NCBI GenBank assembly: GCA_019746975.1
Contig: JAIERK010000141.1
Location: forward strand, 1 to 53,295
Source of the DNA: Candidatus Obscuribacterales bacterium
GTDB taxonomy: Bacteria > Cyanobacteriota > Vampirovibrionia > Obscuribacterales > Obscuribacteraceae
Direction of reading: 5' to 3'
DNA: 53,295 nt
How positions within the stretch are numbered: position 1 is the stretch's first letter; the number at the start of each line of letters is the position of its first letter. Under the pieces are notes generated by a model. That model was not told the origin of the DNA and made no database searches. It saw only the letters and a program-made list of their open reading frames with translations. A program made the translations under genes and the position numbers. Positions 16,511 to 25,339 of the stretch are shown in pieces.

Positions 16511-17986
16511 CTACGGAGCAGCGCTTTCGCCGCCGGGAGGCTGCATAACTGAAACATCAGGTGGACATAGAGGAAGTCTAAACCAGAATGTACTGCCACC
16601 TCCTACGGTATCGACCATCCCAATGGTACCGCCCATCTTTTGGACCAAGACCGAGGAAATTGCCAAGCCTAATCCAGTTCCTTTTTGCTCAACGGAATCA
16701 CACCGTTCAACTTGAACAAACTTCTCGAAAATACTTTCTTTATGCTCATCGGCAACGCCTCGTCCATGATCCAACACTTCTACTTTGATTTCATGAGTGA
16801 CCTCATCGACAAAAGATTCAACTTCAATTGAACCACTTTTCGACGAAAATTTGATGGCATTCGATAGGAGGTTTACGACGATTTGAACGGTTCGATCCGG
16901 ATCGGCAAGAACCTTCTCAGTAGGAAGCTTGGCACTTATCATAAGCGCAAGCTGTTTTTCTTCAGCGAGGTGTTTAACCATGTCAACTGACTGCTCGAGA
17001 ACAAGACGAATATCGAATGCAACCAGGTGAACCGCGAAGCTTTTTGACTCAAGTCGTTCGGAATCAAGAAAGTCCTGGATCAAGTGGAGTAGCCTATCGA
17101 CACTTTTATCAGCTCGATCGACTGCTGCTGTGACTTGTTGTGGAGCTGATCCGTACGCGCCTGTCTTGATGAGATCAAATATACCTACAATGTTTTGAAG
17201 AGGGGTTTTCAAATCATGACTAACCATCGTGTAAATCTCTTGTCTGCGCTGCTGCGCTTCGGTAAGCCGCGCGGCCATCGAAACAAAAGTCCGATCGAGC
17301 TGTGCGATTTCGTCATGCCCTGTTAGTGGGGGAGGCAACTGTTCGCCACGTTCAAAGAGTTCTACATTGCTTATGATACGCGATACTCTCTTAGAAACCG
17401 ACAAGAAGAAGATCGTAGCCATAATCAACACCCACATCACATTCGCAAGCACAATAAGTATCGCGACGTGCTGAAGTGAATTTCTTCGATCGGGAAGGTT
17501 ATCCCGATCAGGACTTCGTCCTTTGCGGTGTTTTGAGATTATCTCGCGACGAATGCTGGCAAGGTTGCAGTATGCAGTTCTTAGCTGATGCTCTGCAGAC
17601 GAATCGATCCTTTTAGCCGTATTTGTCAGTTTCACTATTTCATTGACTGCAGATAGCAAACGCGCACCGTCTGAAGGGTCAATTTCTTCTGCGATTGCTC
17701 GGGCATTATCTAACAGCTGTACTTTTGATTCTTTGCTCACCTCTGTTGTAAACGAGTCTTTGTCCTCCGCCGCAGTTAGACCCAAGGTCGCGGCAACAGC
17801 TGTCAGCCAGTTAATTTTGGCAAGAATCGATTTCTCTTGCGCTTCAAACAATAACACTTGATCGGATGCTGCAATTGTTCTTTGGAACGCTTGCAGGGAG
17901 ACGAGTTGAATGAGGCAAGACAGACCGATCAATACCAGACCCTTACCTGCAACGGATCGAAAATTCAAGGTAACCACGCTTATCAC
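16511..17986 (-). CDS. Second membrane sensor histidine kinase
   Basis: 491 residues with the same plan as the kinase at 14159: helix 1 (about 14-37), helical extracytoplasmic domain (38-170), helix 2 (173-196), HAMP (197-248), phospho-acceptor His257 in MVSHDLKTPLQN, N box NLLSNAIKFS (Asn376), DHGRGV (406-411) and GTGLGLAIS (436-444). All key residues are present. A Pro-rich tail (PPDVSVMQPPGGES) follows the catalytic domain. It is convergent with the response regulator and has no regulator of its own nearby, so cross-talk with that regulator is likely. The sensor half differs strongly from the first kinase, suggesting a different stimulus. Confidence 0.92.
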   Translation of the reverse strand: MISVVTLNFRSVAGKGLVLIGLSCLIQLVSLQAFQRTIAASDQVLLFEAQEKSILAKINWLTAVAATLGLTAAEDKDSFTTEVSKESKVQLLDNARAIAEEIDPSDGARLLSAVNEIVKLTNTAKRIDSSAEHQLRTAYCNLASIRREIISKHRKGRSPDRDNLPDRRNSLQHVAILIVLANVMWVLIMATIFFLSVSKRVSRIISNVELFERGEQLPPPLTGHDEIAQLDRTFVSMAARLTEAQQRRQEIYTMVSHDLKTPLQNIVGIFDLIKTGAYGSAPQQVTAAVDRADKSVDRLLHLIQDFLDSERLESKSFAVHLVAFDIRLVLEQSVDMVKHLAEEKQLALMISAKLPTEKVLADPDRTVQIVVNLLSNAIKFSSKSGSIEVESFVDEVTHEIKVEVLDHGRGVADEHKESIFEKFVQVERCDSVEQKGTGLGLAISSVLVQKMGGTIGMVDTVGGGSTFWFRLPLCPPDVSVMQPPGGESAAP

Positions 17987-18197
17987 CTATAGACGAGCCT
18001 GCCAACAGCTTCTTCTACCGCAGCCAACAAAACGTCGGGCTCGATTAACCAATTTCAGGTCTATCGGCAGATGATCAGGATGCACATTCTATCAATTATG
18101 CTGGCCGATCGCGTTGTTAACAAGGAACTCGAAAATCGTGGTCTCCCAACGAGATAAGACATTCCCACAAGGTGGACTATCCGAGTGAGTTGAACAG

Positions 18198-18218
18198 CGC
18201 CTCTCCTAACGAGAGGCG
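18198..18218 (+). terminator. Strong terminator-like hairpin with no upstream gene
   Basis: CGCCTCTC pairs perfectly with GAGAGGCG around the 5-base loop CTAAC and is followed by TTTCTATT. On the plus strand this is a good rho-independent terminator, yet the nearest plus-strand gene ends 1.8 kb away at 16383. It suggests an unannotated transcript ending here. Confidence 0.6.
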
Positions 18219-18453
18219 TTTCTATTCAATATCTGTTGTACCAAGATTTCTCAGCGACCTCACCGGATTTCAGCGAGCGACCGAGATGATTTTCCACCTC
18301 AAATATTCTACAACCTAATTGACAAGCACGCGAACAGGCGACGGTTAAACGAACACTGCACACGAAAACAGCTATAACGATTCTGCGTATGTTCGTATAG
18401 AGAGCGGCTCCTTGCAAAGGTTTTGCACCACAGGAGGTGCCTCGTTTGAAATG

Positions 18454-18474
18454 TTGATTTCACCTTGACTTCAC
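18454..18474 (+). promoter_or_regulatory. Shared 21-bp element upstream of the first beta-helix gene
   Basis: TTGATTTCAC, one variable base, TTGAC, one variable base, TCAC. The same arrangement occurs at 22147-22167 before the Tad-type genes, with 19 of 21 bases identical by eye. TTGAC could be a -35 hexamer, or the paired TCAC ends could be a binding site. It lies 208 bp before the start codon here and 93 bp before it in the other case. Confidence 0.5.
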
Positions 18475-18681
18475 GCTCTGCAATTAAGCTCATTTGAACA
18501 CTTCATTTACCGGCCGCAGGATCGTCGATTCTGGTGGTCCTCTACGCTCGTCACTGTAGTTGACTCGATGTCTTCTTCGGAAGGTCAATCGCACGTTTAC
18601 ATCGGCGGTGTGGAGTGCGTTTCGCACGGAATCGAATGCTTGCGGCATTGAAAACCACGTACAGAATATGGGGAGATGCAG

Positions 18682-19968
18682 ATGAAAAACTATCTTGCAA
18701 AAGTATTGAAACGTCTAGTCTATACGCTTGCGGCGTTCGTCGCCTGGTGCGGAATGGTCACTTTGCCTGTGTATGCATGGGAACCTCCAGTTCACTATTT
18801 CGTGTCGAAAAACGGTGACAATTCCGATGGTAAGTCTTGGGAAACAGCTTGGCATGAGATGGATCAGATTAAATGGCAACAAATGAAGCCGTTTGATGAT
18901 CTCACGATAGATGGTGGCGCTAGTAAAATGGTATATCGTACCCCTCTTCGCGCTGCACTTCCCTGGTATAACCATGACTTCGAATTTCGTACCGACTTCA
19001 ATATTAGAGTATCTACGGAAACAGGGCACAATGGGCAGGCCATCATTTTAGGAGACGGTCAGCCGTGCGCTGGAATCGAGCTTAGTTCTGGGAATCCATA
19101 TATCAGCGGAATGCGCAGAAGCGGACTGATAATCAGAGGCTGGGGATTAGACGGCGTACTGATTTCGGGAATTCATAGCGGACCAGGTAATTTGAAGTTG
19201 GAGAATTTAGAATTGTCTGACAATAAGCGGAGCGGGCTTCTTCAGAATGGAGGCAAAGTCATTCTCAGAAGCAGTCTAGTTCACGACAATGGAACCAACT
19301 TATTAGTTAACCGAAATAGTCCGAATTCGGAACCGACCTATTCAGGTTTTGAAAAATGCTGGATTTACAATTCGAGCTACAGAGATAGTGACGGCATAGA
19401 CTTGGGATTCGACTACGGGTCTCGTAACCAACCAGGCTGTCGCGTGCGCCAGTGTGTAATCGGCCCTGGATTGAGAAATGGTTTGCTCCATCGTGGTTCT
19501 ACTAGCGATGTTGGACTCGACCTTCGCGACTGCCTGTTCATCAATGCCACCACTAAAAACATAGCAACAGCCGGAGGATTCTCTTCGTCGAATGTCACAT
19601 CGTTCATGACCAAAGCCAATCCCAAAGATGAGTCTCACGACTGTTTTTACATTGAGAGCGACAAACGGCAGGACTCGTCCAATTCATTCTCGTTGAGAAG
19701 TAGTATCTTCTATGGAGGAGTAGTTCGTGTCGCTCCGGGCACCAAAATTACTACCGATCGCAATACTCAATATCACACCACAGGAAACACCGCTGTCCTT
19801 GGCGATTCGATGGTAGATCCTAAGTTCCGCTCAGATGTGGCAAGTTTTGGCAACCAGATTCCTGTAAAAGAACTAATTCATGCAGACTTCGCGCTAAGCA
19901 ATGAATCGCCTGCGAGGGGAACAGGCTCATCAATCACTTCGGTGGCTCAATTGCTGCAGATGTTTTAG
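18682..19968 (+). CDS. Secreted right-handed beta-helix protein, paralogue 1
   Basis: 428 residues from the ATG at 18682, six bases after GGGGAG; an ATG at 18676 is too close to that site. Signal peptide with cleavage near VYA-WE (about residue 32). The mature start HYFVSKNGDNSDGKSWETAW is the typical opening of pectate-lyase-like parallel beta-helix proteins, followed by short repeating turns (LIIRGWGLDGVLISG, NLELSDNKRSGLL, SSLVHDNGTNLLVN). Such proteins bind or cleave polysaccharides or act as adhesins; no catalytic residues can be assigned by eye. The paralogue at 20517 matches over the full length. Both precede Tad-type pilus genes, suggesting a cell-surface role. Confidence 0.83.
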   Translation: MKNYLAKVLKRLVYTLAAFVAWCGMVTLPVYAWEPPVHYFVSKNGDNSDGKSWETAWHEMDQIKWQQMKPFDDLTIDGGASKMVYRTPLRAALPWYNHDFEFRTDFNIRVSTETGHNGQAIILGDGQPCAGIELSSGNPYISGMRRSGLIIRGWGLDGVLISGIHSGPGNLKLENLELSDNKRSGLLQNGGKVILRSSLVHDNGTNLLVNRNSPNSEPTYSGFEKCWIYNSSYRDSDGIDLGFDYGSRNQPGCRVRQCVIGPGLRNGLLHRGSTSDVGLDLRDCLFINATTKNIATAGGFSSSNVTSFMTKANPKDESHDCFYIESDKRQDSSNSFSLRSSIFYGGVVRVAPGTKITTDRNTQYHTTGNTAVLGDSMVDPKFRSDVASFGNQIPVKELIHADFALSNESPARGTGSSITSVAQLLQMF

Positions 19969-20139
19969 CCGCATTTGCGAGTGAGGAATTCCACACTAGT
20001 ACATACCAGCTAGCGATGGCATTTTGTACCGGTCTTAGATCCTGCCAAACAGGACATGGTGTTAACTTTTGGATGATCGTTGCTACCCATTGTAGCCTTT
20101 TGGCTCGGTTTGCATTGATAGACAACACTAGGAAGGAGT

Positions 20140-20214
20140 ATGAAATTCTCCTTTCTGGTTTTGTCGTTTCTGTGTTTGCTGCAGTCGACTATCAGTGTCA
20201 CCTATGGTGCCTGA
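20140..20214 (+). CDS. Very small frame resembling a bare signal peptide (24 aa)
   Basis: ATG at 20140 directly follows AGGAAGGAG, one of the best ribosome sites in the window. The product begins MKFSFLVLSFLCLLQS and ends SVTYGA before TGA: basic start, hydrophobic core and a possible cleavage site, but no mature part. It could be a small membrane or secreted peptide, a leader, or the remaining start of a deleted third beta-helix gene. AAGGAG and CTCCTT can also pair, so the start site might be hidden in a hairpin. Confidence 0.3.
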   Translation: MKFSFLVLSFLCLLQSTISVTYGA

Positions 20215-20247
20215 CTGTCTTCTCCTATTCTCTAGCCATTACCCTTG

Positions 20248-20265
20248 AGCTTTCGGTAGAAAGCT
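20248..20265 (+). terminator. Short hairpin between the beta-helix genes
   Basis: AGCTTTC and GAAAGCT pair perfectly around GGTA. The following bases (TATAAGAAGC) are not T-rich, so termination is doubtful; it may be a processing or pausing structure. Confidence 0.25.
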
Positions 20266-20516
20266 TATAAGAAGCTCTTCTTGAGCAGAGCACTTTGATC
20301 ATATCGTGCTACTGCCAATGGTGCGACCAAGTTATAGCAGTTTTGCGTATGTTCATTTTTTCGCTGAGCACTTATGCTATCAATCGAAATTAAAACCGCG
20401 TAGGGACACAGCTTGAAATGCTTCCTGCAGTTTCGTCGTGCACTGAACTGTAGATTGCGCTCCTGAACGAACGTGTAATTACTACACTGAATTGGAATAG
20501 AACTAGGAGGTTCAAT

Positions 20517-21776
20517 ATGAAAAGGTATTCAAAGGGTCTGTTGAAAAACTCGATGGTGACAATGCTCGGAGTAGCAGGTCTGACACTAACGAATTTGGCA
20601 CCAGCACAAGCCGACAATTACTATGTTTCAAAAAACGGTGATAACTCCGATGGCAAATCTTGGAAAACCGCGTGGAACGAATTAGATCAGGTCGTGTGGG
20701 AGAAGCTTAAATCAAGCTCAAACGATAAACTCATTATAGATGGCGGAGAAAACCAGATGGTGTATCACAAGCCTCTTCGCGTCGGAGGGAGCGGCGGAAT
20801 ACCGATAGTCACAATGGGTGGAACAGGACACAACGGTCAAGTAGTTATCGATGGTCTCGGTCAGCAGGGCCCTGGGATCGATGTGCCTAATGTAGGCGTA
20901 TTTATTAACGGTGGACGAAGAGGTGGATTGGTGGTCAAAGGATGGGAGTTAGACGGAGTTCGGCTGTCGGAAAAGAGCGGAAACTTCGAGGGTGCGTCCA
21001 TTTTAATTAACTTGGAATTGACCAACAACGGACGCAGTGGAATTCATCTTGAAAGTGACAGCGAAGTGATCGCAGACAAATGCATAATTCACGATAATGC
21101 AACTAATGTTCTCATCGAGCCATCAAGCGCGTTCCATTTCAATCCTTCTCTTATTACTCGATGCTGGATCTACAGCACGAACTACTTCAGATTCAATGAA
21201 GGAGTACGAATGGCGACATCCAATCCAGATTGTAAGATTGAAAAATGCGTGATCGGTCCTGGGCTCAGAAGAGGCTTCGTCTTTGCAGAGGTTTCTGACT
21301 GGCACAGAACCAAAATCTCAAACTGTTTACTAATAAATGCGACAAGAAGCAACGTTGCCAGCGGTAGAGGTCTGAATATAAGCAACGTAACATCGTTTAT
21401 GACCAAAGCGGATCCAAATGGGATAACGCATGATTGTCTCACTGTCAAGAATGTGCAAAATCCATCTGAAACCAACAACGTGGAGTCTAGTATTTTCTAT
21501 GGTGGGGTCGTTCGTGTTCCGGTTGGTCCCGGTGCAGGAACGACACGGTTTAATACTCAATATCGCACCACTGGTAATACCGCATATCTTGGTAGCACCA
21601 TGCAAGACCCCCTGTTCGTAACAGACGTATCGAAGTTCTCGGATCGGGTATCCTTGGACCAGCTGATTCAGGCCGATTTTGCTCTGCGGAAAGACTCACC
21701 TGTCCCGGCAGGATCAGGTTCATCAATGAGTTCGGTAGCTCAGCTGCTGGCAGAAATTGATGGCCGAGGTTGGTAG
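20517..21776 (+). CDS. Secreted right-handed beta-helix protein, paralogue 2
   Basis: 419 residues; ATG six bases after a perfect AGGAGG. Signal peptide cleaved near AQA-DN (about residue 32). The mature start YYVSKNGDNSDGKSWKTAW and the later turns (GGLVVKGWELDGVRLS, LINLELTNNGRSGIHLE, KCIIHDNATNVLIE) are those of a pectate-lyase-like parallel beta-helix. It follows the paralogue at 18682 throughout, including the shared end RGTGSSITSVAQLL/PAGSGSSMSSVAQLL. No catalytic triad or calcium site could be assigned by eye. The gene has its own promoter region and a hairpin terminator after it, so it is probably transcribed separately from its sister. Confidence 0.84.
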   Translation: MKRYSKGLLKNSMVTMLGVAGLTLTNLAPAQADNYYVSKNGDNSDGKSWKTAWNELDQVVWEKLKSSSNDKLIIDGGENQMVYHKPLRVGGSGGIPIVTMGGTGHNGQVVIDGLGQQGPGIDVPNVGVFINGGRRGGLVVKGWELDGVRLSEKSGNFEGASILINLELTNNGRSGIHLESDSEVIADKCIIHDNATNVLIEPSSAFHFNPSLITRCWIYSTNYFRFNEGVRMATSNPDCKIEKCVIGPGLRRGFVFAEVSDWHRTKISNCLLINATRSNVASGRGLNISNVTSFMTKADPNGITHDCLTVKNVQNPSETNNVESSIFYGGVVRVPVGPGAGTTRFNTQYRTTGNTAYLGSTMQDPLFVTDVSKFSDRVSLDQLIQADFALRKDSPVPAGSGSSMSSVAQLLAEIDGRGW

Positions 21777-21819
21777 TCTGATTTCGAACGTCTAGTTTCG
21801 GCTGGCGTGAATTAGCAAT

Positions 21820-21843
21820 CTGGGACCTCGAACACGGTCCCAG
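21820..21843 (+). terminator. Hairpin terminator after beta-helix paralogue 2
   Basis: CTGGGACC and GGTCCCAG pair perfectly (8 bp) around an 8-base loop, 44 bases after the stop codon and followed by CTTGTTGATT. GC-rich stem with a weak T tail. Confidence 0.55.
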
Positions 21844-22146
21844 CTTGTTGATTCGATAGAACTGCCCTGACACGTTTTTGTTACATCCAGCTTACGAACG
21901 CAGATCGCTGAATTAGAGTTGCAAATGAATTCTTAAGAACTGAATTACCCTAACAGTCAGAGTTCTGCCGTAGCGTGTCATTCTTAACATGGTCGAGCAG
22001 CAAAATGACTCAATCCGAATGCAAAATGCAAAAAACAATCGAAATAAGAGCTGAAAGGACTTATGCAATTCGCTATAGCACTTTGGTTAATGTCTATCGC
22101 GAAACATGCGCAGATCAACGACTTTGCCGCCACGGGCAGTGAACAC

Positions 22147-22167
22147 TTGATTTCACATTGACCTCAC
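22147..22167 (+). promoter_or_regulatory. Shared 21-bp element upstream of the Tad-type genes
   Basis: Second copy of the element at 18454-18474 (TTGATTTCAC, then ATTGAC, then CTCAC). Here TATGGT lies 15 bases after TTGACC and could act as a -10 box, giving a start roughly 70 bases before the first gene. Co-regulation with the beta-helix gene is inferred. Confidence 0.5.
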
Positions 22168-22259
22168 ATTCGCCAGGTTATGGTGAGAAAAGAAGAAAAA
22201 CATTGTGAATCTACGCGCACTGAGTCGGTAACCAAACTATTTCCGGAGGAACCGAACCC

Positions 22260-22883
22260 ATGAGATCCAGAAGCAAAGACGGGAGTGTTTTGGCGGAATT
22301 CGGACCTGTAGTGTGCTTGTTTTTTCTGTTTATTGTTTTTCCGTTTGTCGATCTCATGTTTGTGGCGACTGGTTTTGCTACTACTCTTCTCCTCACTCAA
22401 GACATGGCGCACTCCGCCTCAAAAGCCACATCAGTACAAGATGCGTATAGCTACTTGTCAGACTACGTCGGAATTGAGAAAGCTCGAGGAACAATTGAGG
22501 AGTCAGATCTCTTGAAATTTGCACGCGCGAAATTTGTCGGAGGGTCTGGCGGAATTTTCATTGAGCGAACATCTATTGTAAGTGGCAAAACAGATCACAT
22601 TGGTCCCAATCAAAGCGCGACAGACCAAGCAAATGCAAGCGATTATGTATACGAATATATGGTTGGTTTTGAGGTAATTCAAGAGCCATTCATCGTATGT
22701 CCACTTCCTGGTTTAGATAAAATTCCGGGCATCGGCAAGCCATTTCGGTATGTTCAGTGCGCTCGCGGTGTAATTGAGAATCCGGAGGGTATTTATTTAG
22801 GAAAAAATCGTCCGACATGGCTGAGCTCAGGGATGCTTCCAATGGTCCCCTGGAAGCCTGGTGTGGCGCAAATGAAATTCTAA
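22260..22883 (+). CDS. TadE-like pseudopilin/pilus-assembly protein
   Basis: 207 residues, with GGAGG ten bases before the ATG. Residues 6-40 show the TadE-type N-terminus: a short basic lead, a Glu inside the first hydrophobic stretch (SVLAEFGPVVCLFFLFIVFP) and a single membrane helix, then a soluble extracytoplasmic domain (about 45-207) with two Cys (about 154 and 169) that could form a disulphide. TadE-family proteins are minor pseudopilins of tight-adherence (Flp, type IVc) pili. It is first in a three-gene cluster whose members all have this topology. The soluble part is not one I recognise, so the exact subclass is open. Confidence 0.65.
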   Translation: MRSRSKDGSVLAEFGPVVCLFFLFIVFPFVDLMFVATGFATTLLLTQDMAHSASKATSVQDAYSYLSDYVGIEKARGTIEESDLLKFARAKFVGGSGGIFIERTSIVSGKTDHIGPNQSATDQANASDYVYEYMVGFEVIQEPFIVCPLPGLDKIPGIGKPFRYVQCARGVIENPEGIYLGKNRPTWLSSGMLPMVPWKPGVAQMKF

Positions 22884-23012
22884 GTGATTTGAATTGTTAG
22901 AGATTCTGATTCACACTTCGTCCAAAAGAGTACTGACTAACACCACTCGCGGTATCGAGGTGAGCAGACTCAAGAATATGACTAAGTTATTCTGAATAAA
23001 AGGATGCACTTC

Positions 23013-24593
23013 ATGAATGTTAGACGGAAGAAACTGAAGCAAACAATGAGGGCTGAACGAGGCAATGTCTACGTCCTTTATCTTTGCCTGTCGGCGTTAC
23101 TGATCGCCGGCTGGAGCATTTTTGCCGACATTGGAATATCAATGTTAGTCAGTTATCGAAACAAGTGTGCCTTAGAAGCAGCAGCTTTAGCAGCAGCGCG
23201 AGATCTATCGAAAATAGTAATTGATGACGCTAAATGGGGATTCGTGTCGCTCACCGATCAACCACCGATTGGTAGCGAGACAGTGGCAGCGGATGGCTAT
23301 CCGCTTCCTGTCACCGGCATTAATACCATTCTCGGCACCGTGCGTCTGGAACTCCTTGTCGCGAATTCAATTGGAACAAACGAAGCTATCGACTGCGCCC
23401 TATCCGATCTGGAATCTGCTCGGTCCGCTTCTCGTCACTTGTCGCGGGTACTCGGCAACTCTCTTAAAGAACCAAAGGCTCCTGTAGAGATTGCTCGAGA
23501 CATGTTCGGGAAGGAGATATTGCCAATGAAGAGTGCCCGCGATTTGTACTCTAAAAACGCTGCGTCTCTTTTAAATTGTCTGGGCTGGCAAATGAATACA
23601 ATCTCAGGAGAGTTAGGCTGGCTAGAGGGAGAGAGCATTACCAATACGCCTCTACCTGGAACAGGAGCGTCTGCTTGTATAGACTCCCGTCATCGCAATT
23701 TATCCGTCTATCCGGCCTTCGTTGACATGCCGGCGTTTAACGAGGAATTCTATTTTGCGGGATTGGACAAACAAGTTAGCTTGGTTGAGTCAGATCTCTT
23801 TCGCACGTTCAGCTCAAGAAATAACTGTTCGATCATCAAATTATCATCGCAGCTCAAGAGAAAAGACAAAGACATATACCTGAAGGCTGCTGCCTGTGCT
23901 CAACCAGCATACATGGAAGACAAAACTCCGGCCGCTTACTTGGTGCTTCGCTTTCCAAATGGTTTTCCCTCTAGAACAAATTCGCTTAGAGACCTTCTTA
24001 CATCTGAAGGAATGCGCAAAGAAGTACAACTATGCACCGCTAGCGGTGGCGACTTCCCCATCGATCGAGGTTCAGTTCTAAGAATAGATCCTGAAAAACC
24101 AAAGTCCACTATGCGATATGTACTTACAAGAGCTTTTTTCGATTGGCTCAAAACGGCACACAGCAAAACAAATATAGATTCAATTTTGAATGCGCTGGAC
24201 TGCCAGTTCAATAGGCAACACAGCTCAAATAATACTTTCTTGTTTGCGATAAACAGTCAAGGCATCGTTTCTGTCGATACGCCTCAGAATTATCCATTCC
24301 CCTCACAGACGGCATACGAGAATCAACTCTATATGGTGGCATTTGATGCTGTTTTGGACAACGGATTAGCCTGGACCGCCCGGGTTCGAGATCAAGTTCA
24401 TCGACTCGGGAAGCAGGAAGGTGGTAAACATGCTGGACAGCCAATGCCGTCAATACTGGCGGTGGATCTGACTCAAGATGCCAGTTTTCGAGTGCTGGAG
24501 AGAGCGGGTAATCGCTACGACAGATCGCGATTGGCAACAGAAATCGAGATTTCGAGCCCAGTTGAGCTGACTTCGACAGAAGGTGAAATATGA
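23013..24593 (+). CDS. TadG-like protein with N-terminal Tad helix
   Basis: 526 residues from the ATG at 23013; an ATG at 23004 overlaps the AAAAGG ribosome site, so the later start fits better. The N-terminus RAERGNVYVLYLCLSALLIA followed by a membrane helix and SYRNKCALEAAALAAARDL is the classical Tad (Flp-assembly) domain, with the Ala-rich helix typical of TadG-like minor components. The remaining 450 residues are extracytoplasmic with no recognised domain. TadG proteins usually carry a VWA-type region; I do not see a clear MIDAS (DxSxS). The stop overlaps the next ATG by 4 bp, so the two genes are translationally coupled. Confidence 0.65.
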   Translation: MNVRRKKLKQTMRAERGNVYVLYLCLSALLIAGWSIFADIGISMLVSYRNKCALEAAALAAARDLSKIVIDDAKWGFVSLTDQPPIGSETVAADGYPLPVTGINTILGTVRLELLVANSIGTNEAIDCALSDLESARSASRHLSRVLGNSLKEPKAPVEIARDMFGKEILPMKSARDLYSKNAASLLNCLGWQMNTISGELGWLEGESITNTPLPGTGASACIDSRHRNLSVYPAFVDMPAFNEEFYFAGLDKQVSLVESDLFRTFSSRNNCSIIKLSSQLKRKDKDIYLKAAACAQPAYMEDKTPAAYLVLRFPNGFPSRTNSLRDLLTSEGMRKEVQLCTASGGDFPIDRGSVLRIDPEKPKSTMRYVLTRAFFDWLKTAHSKTNIDSILNALDCQFNRQHSSNNTFLFAINSQGIVSVDTPQNYPFPSQTAYENQLYMVAFDAVLDNGLAWTARVRDQVHRLGKQEGGKHAGQPMPSILAVDLTQDASFRVLERAGNRYDRSRLATEIEISSPVELTSTEGEI

Positions 24594-25129
24594 TTGATTG
24601 CTCCGGCGGAAGAAGAAAAAACAAGAGAATTATTGGCGAATCGATTACTGAATTTGGCTCCGCATTTTATGCATTTTGTATTGTTATCATGATTCCCACT
24701 CTCAACATTCTAAGTTTCGCGTCAGGCTATTCATATTGTGTTCTTTGCGCTAGTGTGACCGCCGACCAGGTGGCGCATGCCACCACTCCGAACAGGGCCT
24801 ATGAAATTCTCCGTCAATCTGCTTCTAAAATGACTCTCGATCCCATTGCTAAATTGTTGAAAGTGCGTCCTAGCAAAGATGCATTCGGGCTTTCTCTTGC
24901 TAAATTGGATGTGCAGGGAAGGAATCAAATAGTCGCCAACGGTATCAAAGACATCAGTGCCTTGCTGAGGTCTGAGCAAAGCAAAGGCGTGCTCCAGTAC
25001 CAAGTGATAGTAGCGTATGTCCACGAGCCTTTACTCGAAGTCGGATCGGTTCCGATTGTTAATCAGATACCGATTGTTGGAAAAGAAACACCGTTAGCTT
25101 TTACAATGCGCAGACATCCAGAGCATTAA
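24590..25129 (+). CDS. TadE/TadF-like pseudopilin
   Basis: 179 residues. The ATG overlaps the previous stop (ATGA). ESITEFGSAFYAFCIVIMIP at about 17-36 repeats the Glu-in-helix start seen in the TadE-like gene at 22260, and the following ASVTADQVAHATTPNRAYE corresponds to the helix after the membrane segment there (TQDMAHSASKATSVQDAYS), so the two are probably paralogues. The rest is a small extracytoplasmic domain ending GSVPIVNQIPIVGKETPL, again like GLDKIPGIGKPF of the first protein. No tadA/B/C, prepilin peptidase or major Flp gene is in the window. Confidence 0.62.
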   Translation: MIDCSGGRRKNKRIIGESITEFGSAFYAFCIVIMIPTLNILSFASGYSYCVLCASVTADQVAHATTPNRAYEILRQSASKMTLDPIAKLLKVRPSKDAFGLSLAKLDVQGRNQIVANGIKDISALLRSEQSKGVLQYQVIVAYVHEPLLEVGSVPIVNQIPIVGKETPLAFTMRRHPEH

Positions 25130-25339
25130 AGGGTCAGAGCAATCCAGGATAGATAAATCGGCTTCATCTCTGTAACTTTACTTACTTTCTTCTGAAGCAC
25201 TGTTTCGCCAGTTCTGCGTAATGAAAGTGTCGATGAGTTCTTTTGATCATTGCGACATACGTGTGCCCGCAGCGTTGGTTTGTCCACTGGAAATTCGACC
25301 ATTCTAAGACCTCCGTTGTTTCATTTAACGAGTATGCGG

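Larger units (their letters stand above)
17987..18681. other. Long intergenic region (about 690 bp) with a hairpin and promoter-like elements
   Basis: No protein-like frame was found. It contains a strong terminator-like hairpin at 18198-18218 that follows no gene on the plus strand, a stretch at about 18370-18393 (TATAACGATTCTGCGTATGT) that recurs as TATAGCAGTTTTGCGTATGT near 20333, and a 21-bp element at 18454-18474 that recurs at 22147-22167. The region between 18000 and 18220 could therefore carry a small RNA, and the right half is probably the control region of the beta-helix gene. Confidence 0.45.
19969..20516. other. Spacer of about 550 bp between the two beta-helix genes
   Basis: It holds a tiny signal-peptide-like frame at 20140-20214, a hairpin at 20248-20265 (AGCTTTC, loop GGTA, GAAAGCT), and a copy near 20333 of the GCGTATGTTC-containing stretch found upstream of the first beta-helix gene. 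No larger gene is visible. Confidence 0.4.
21777..22259. other. Spacer of about 480 bp with a terminator and a shared promoter-like element
   Basis: A strong hairpin at 21820-21843 ends the beta-helix gene; a 21-bp element at 22147-22167 repeats one found upstream of the first beta-helix gene. No protein-like frame in between. Confidence 0.5.
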
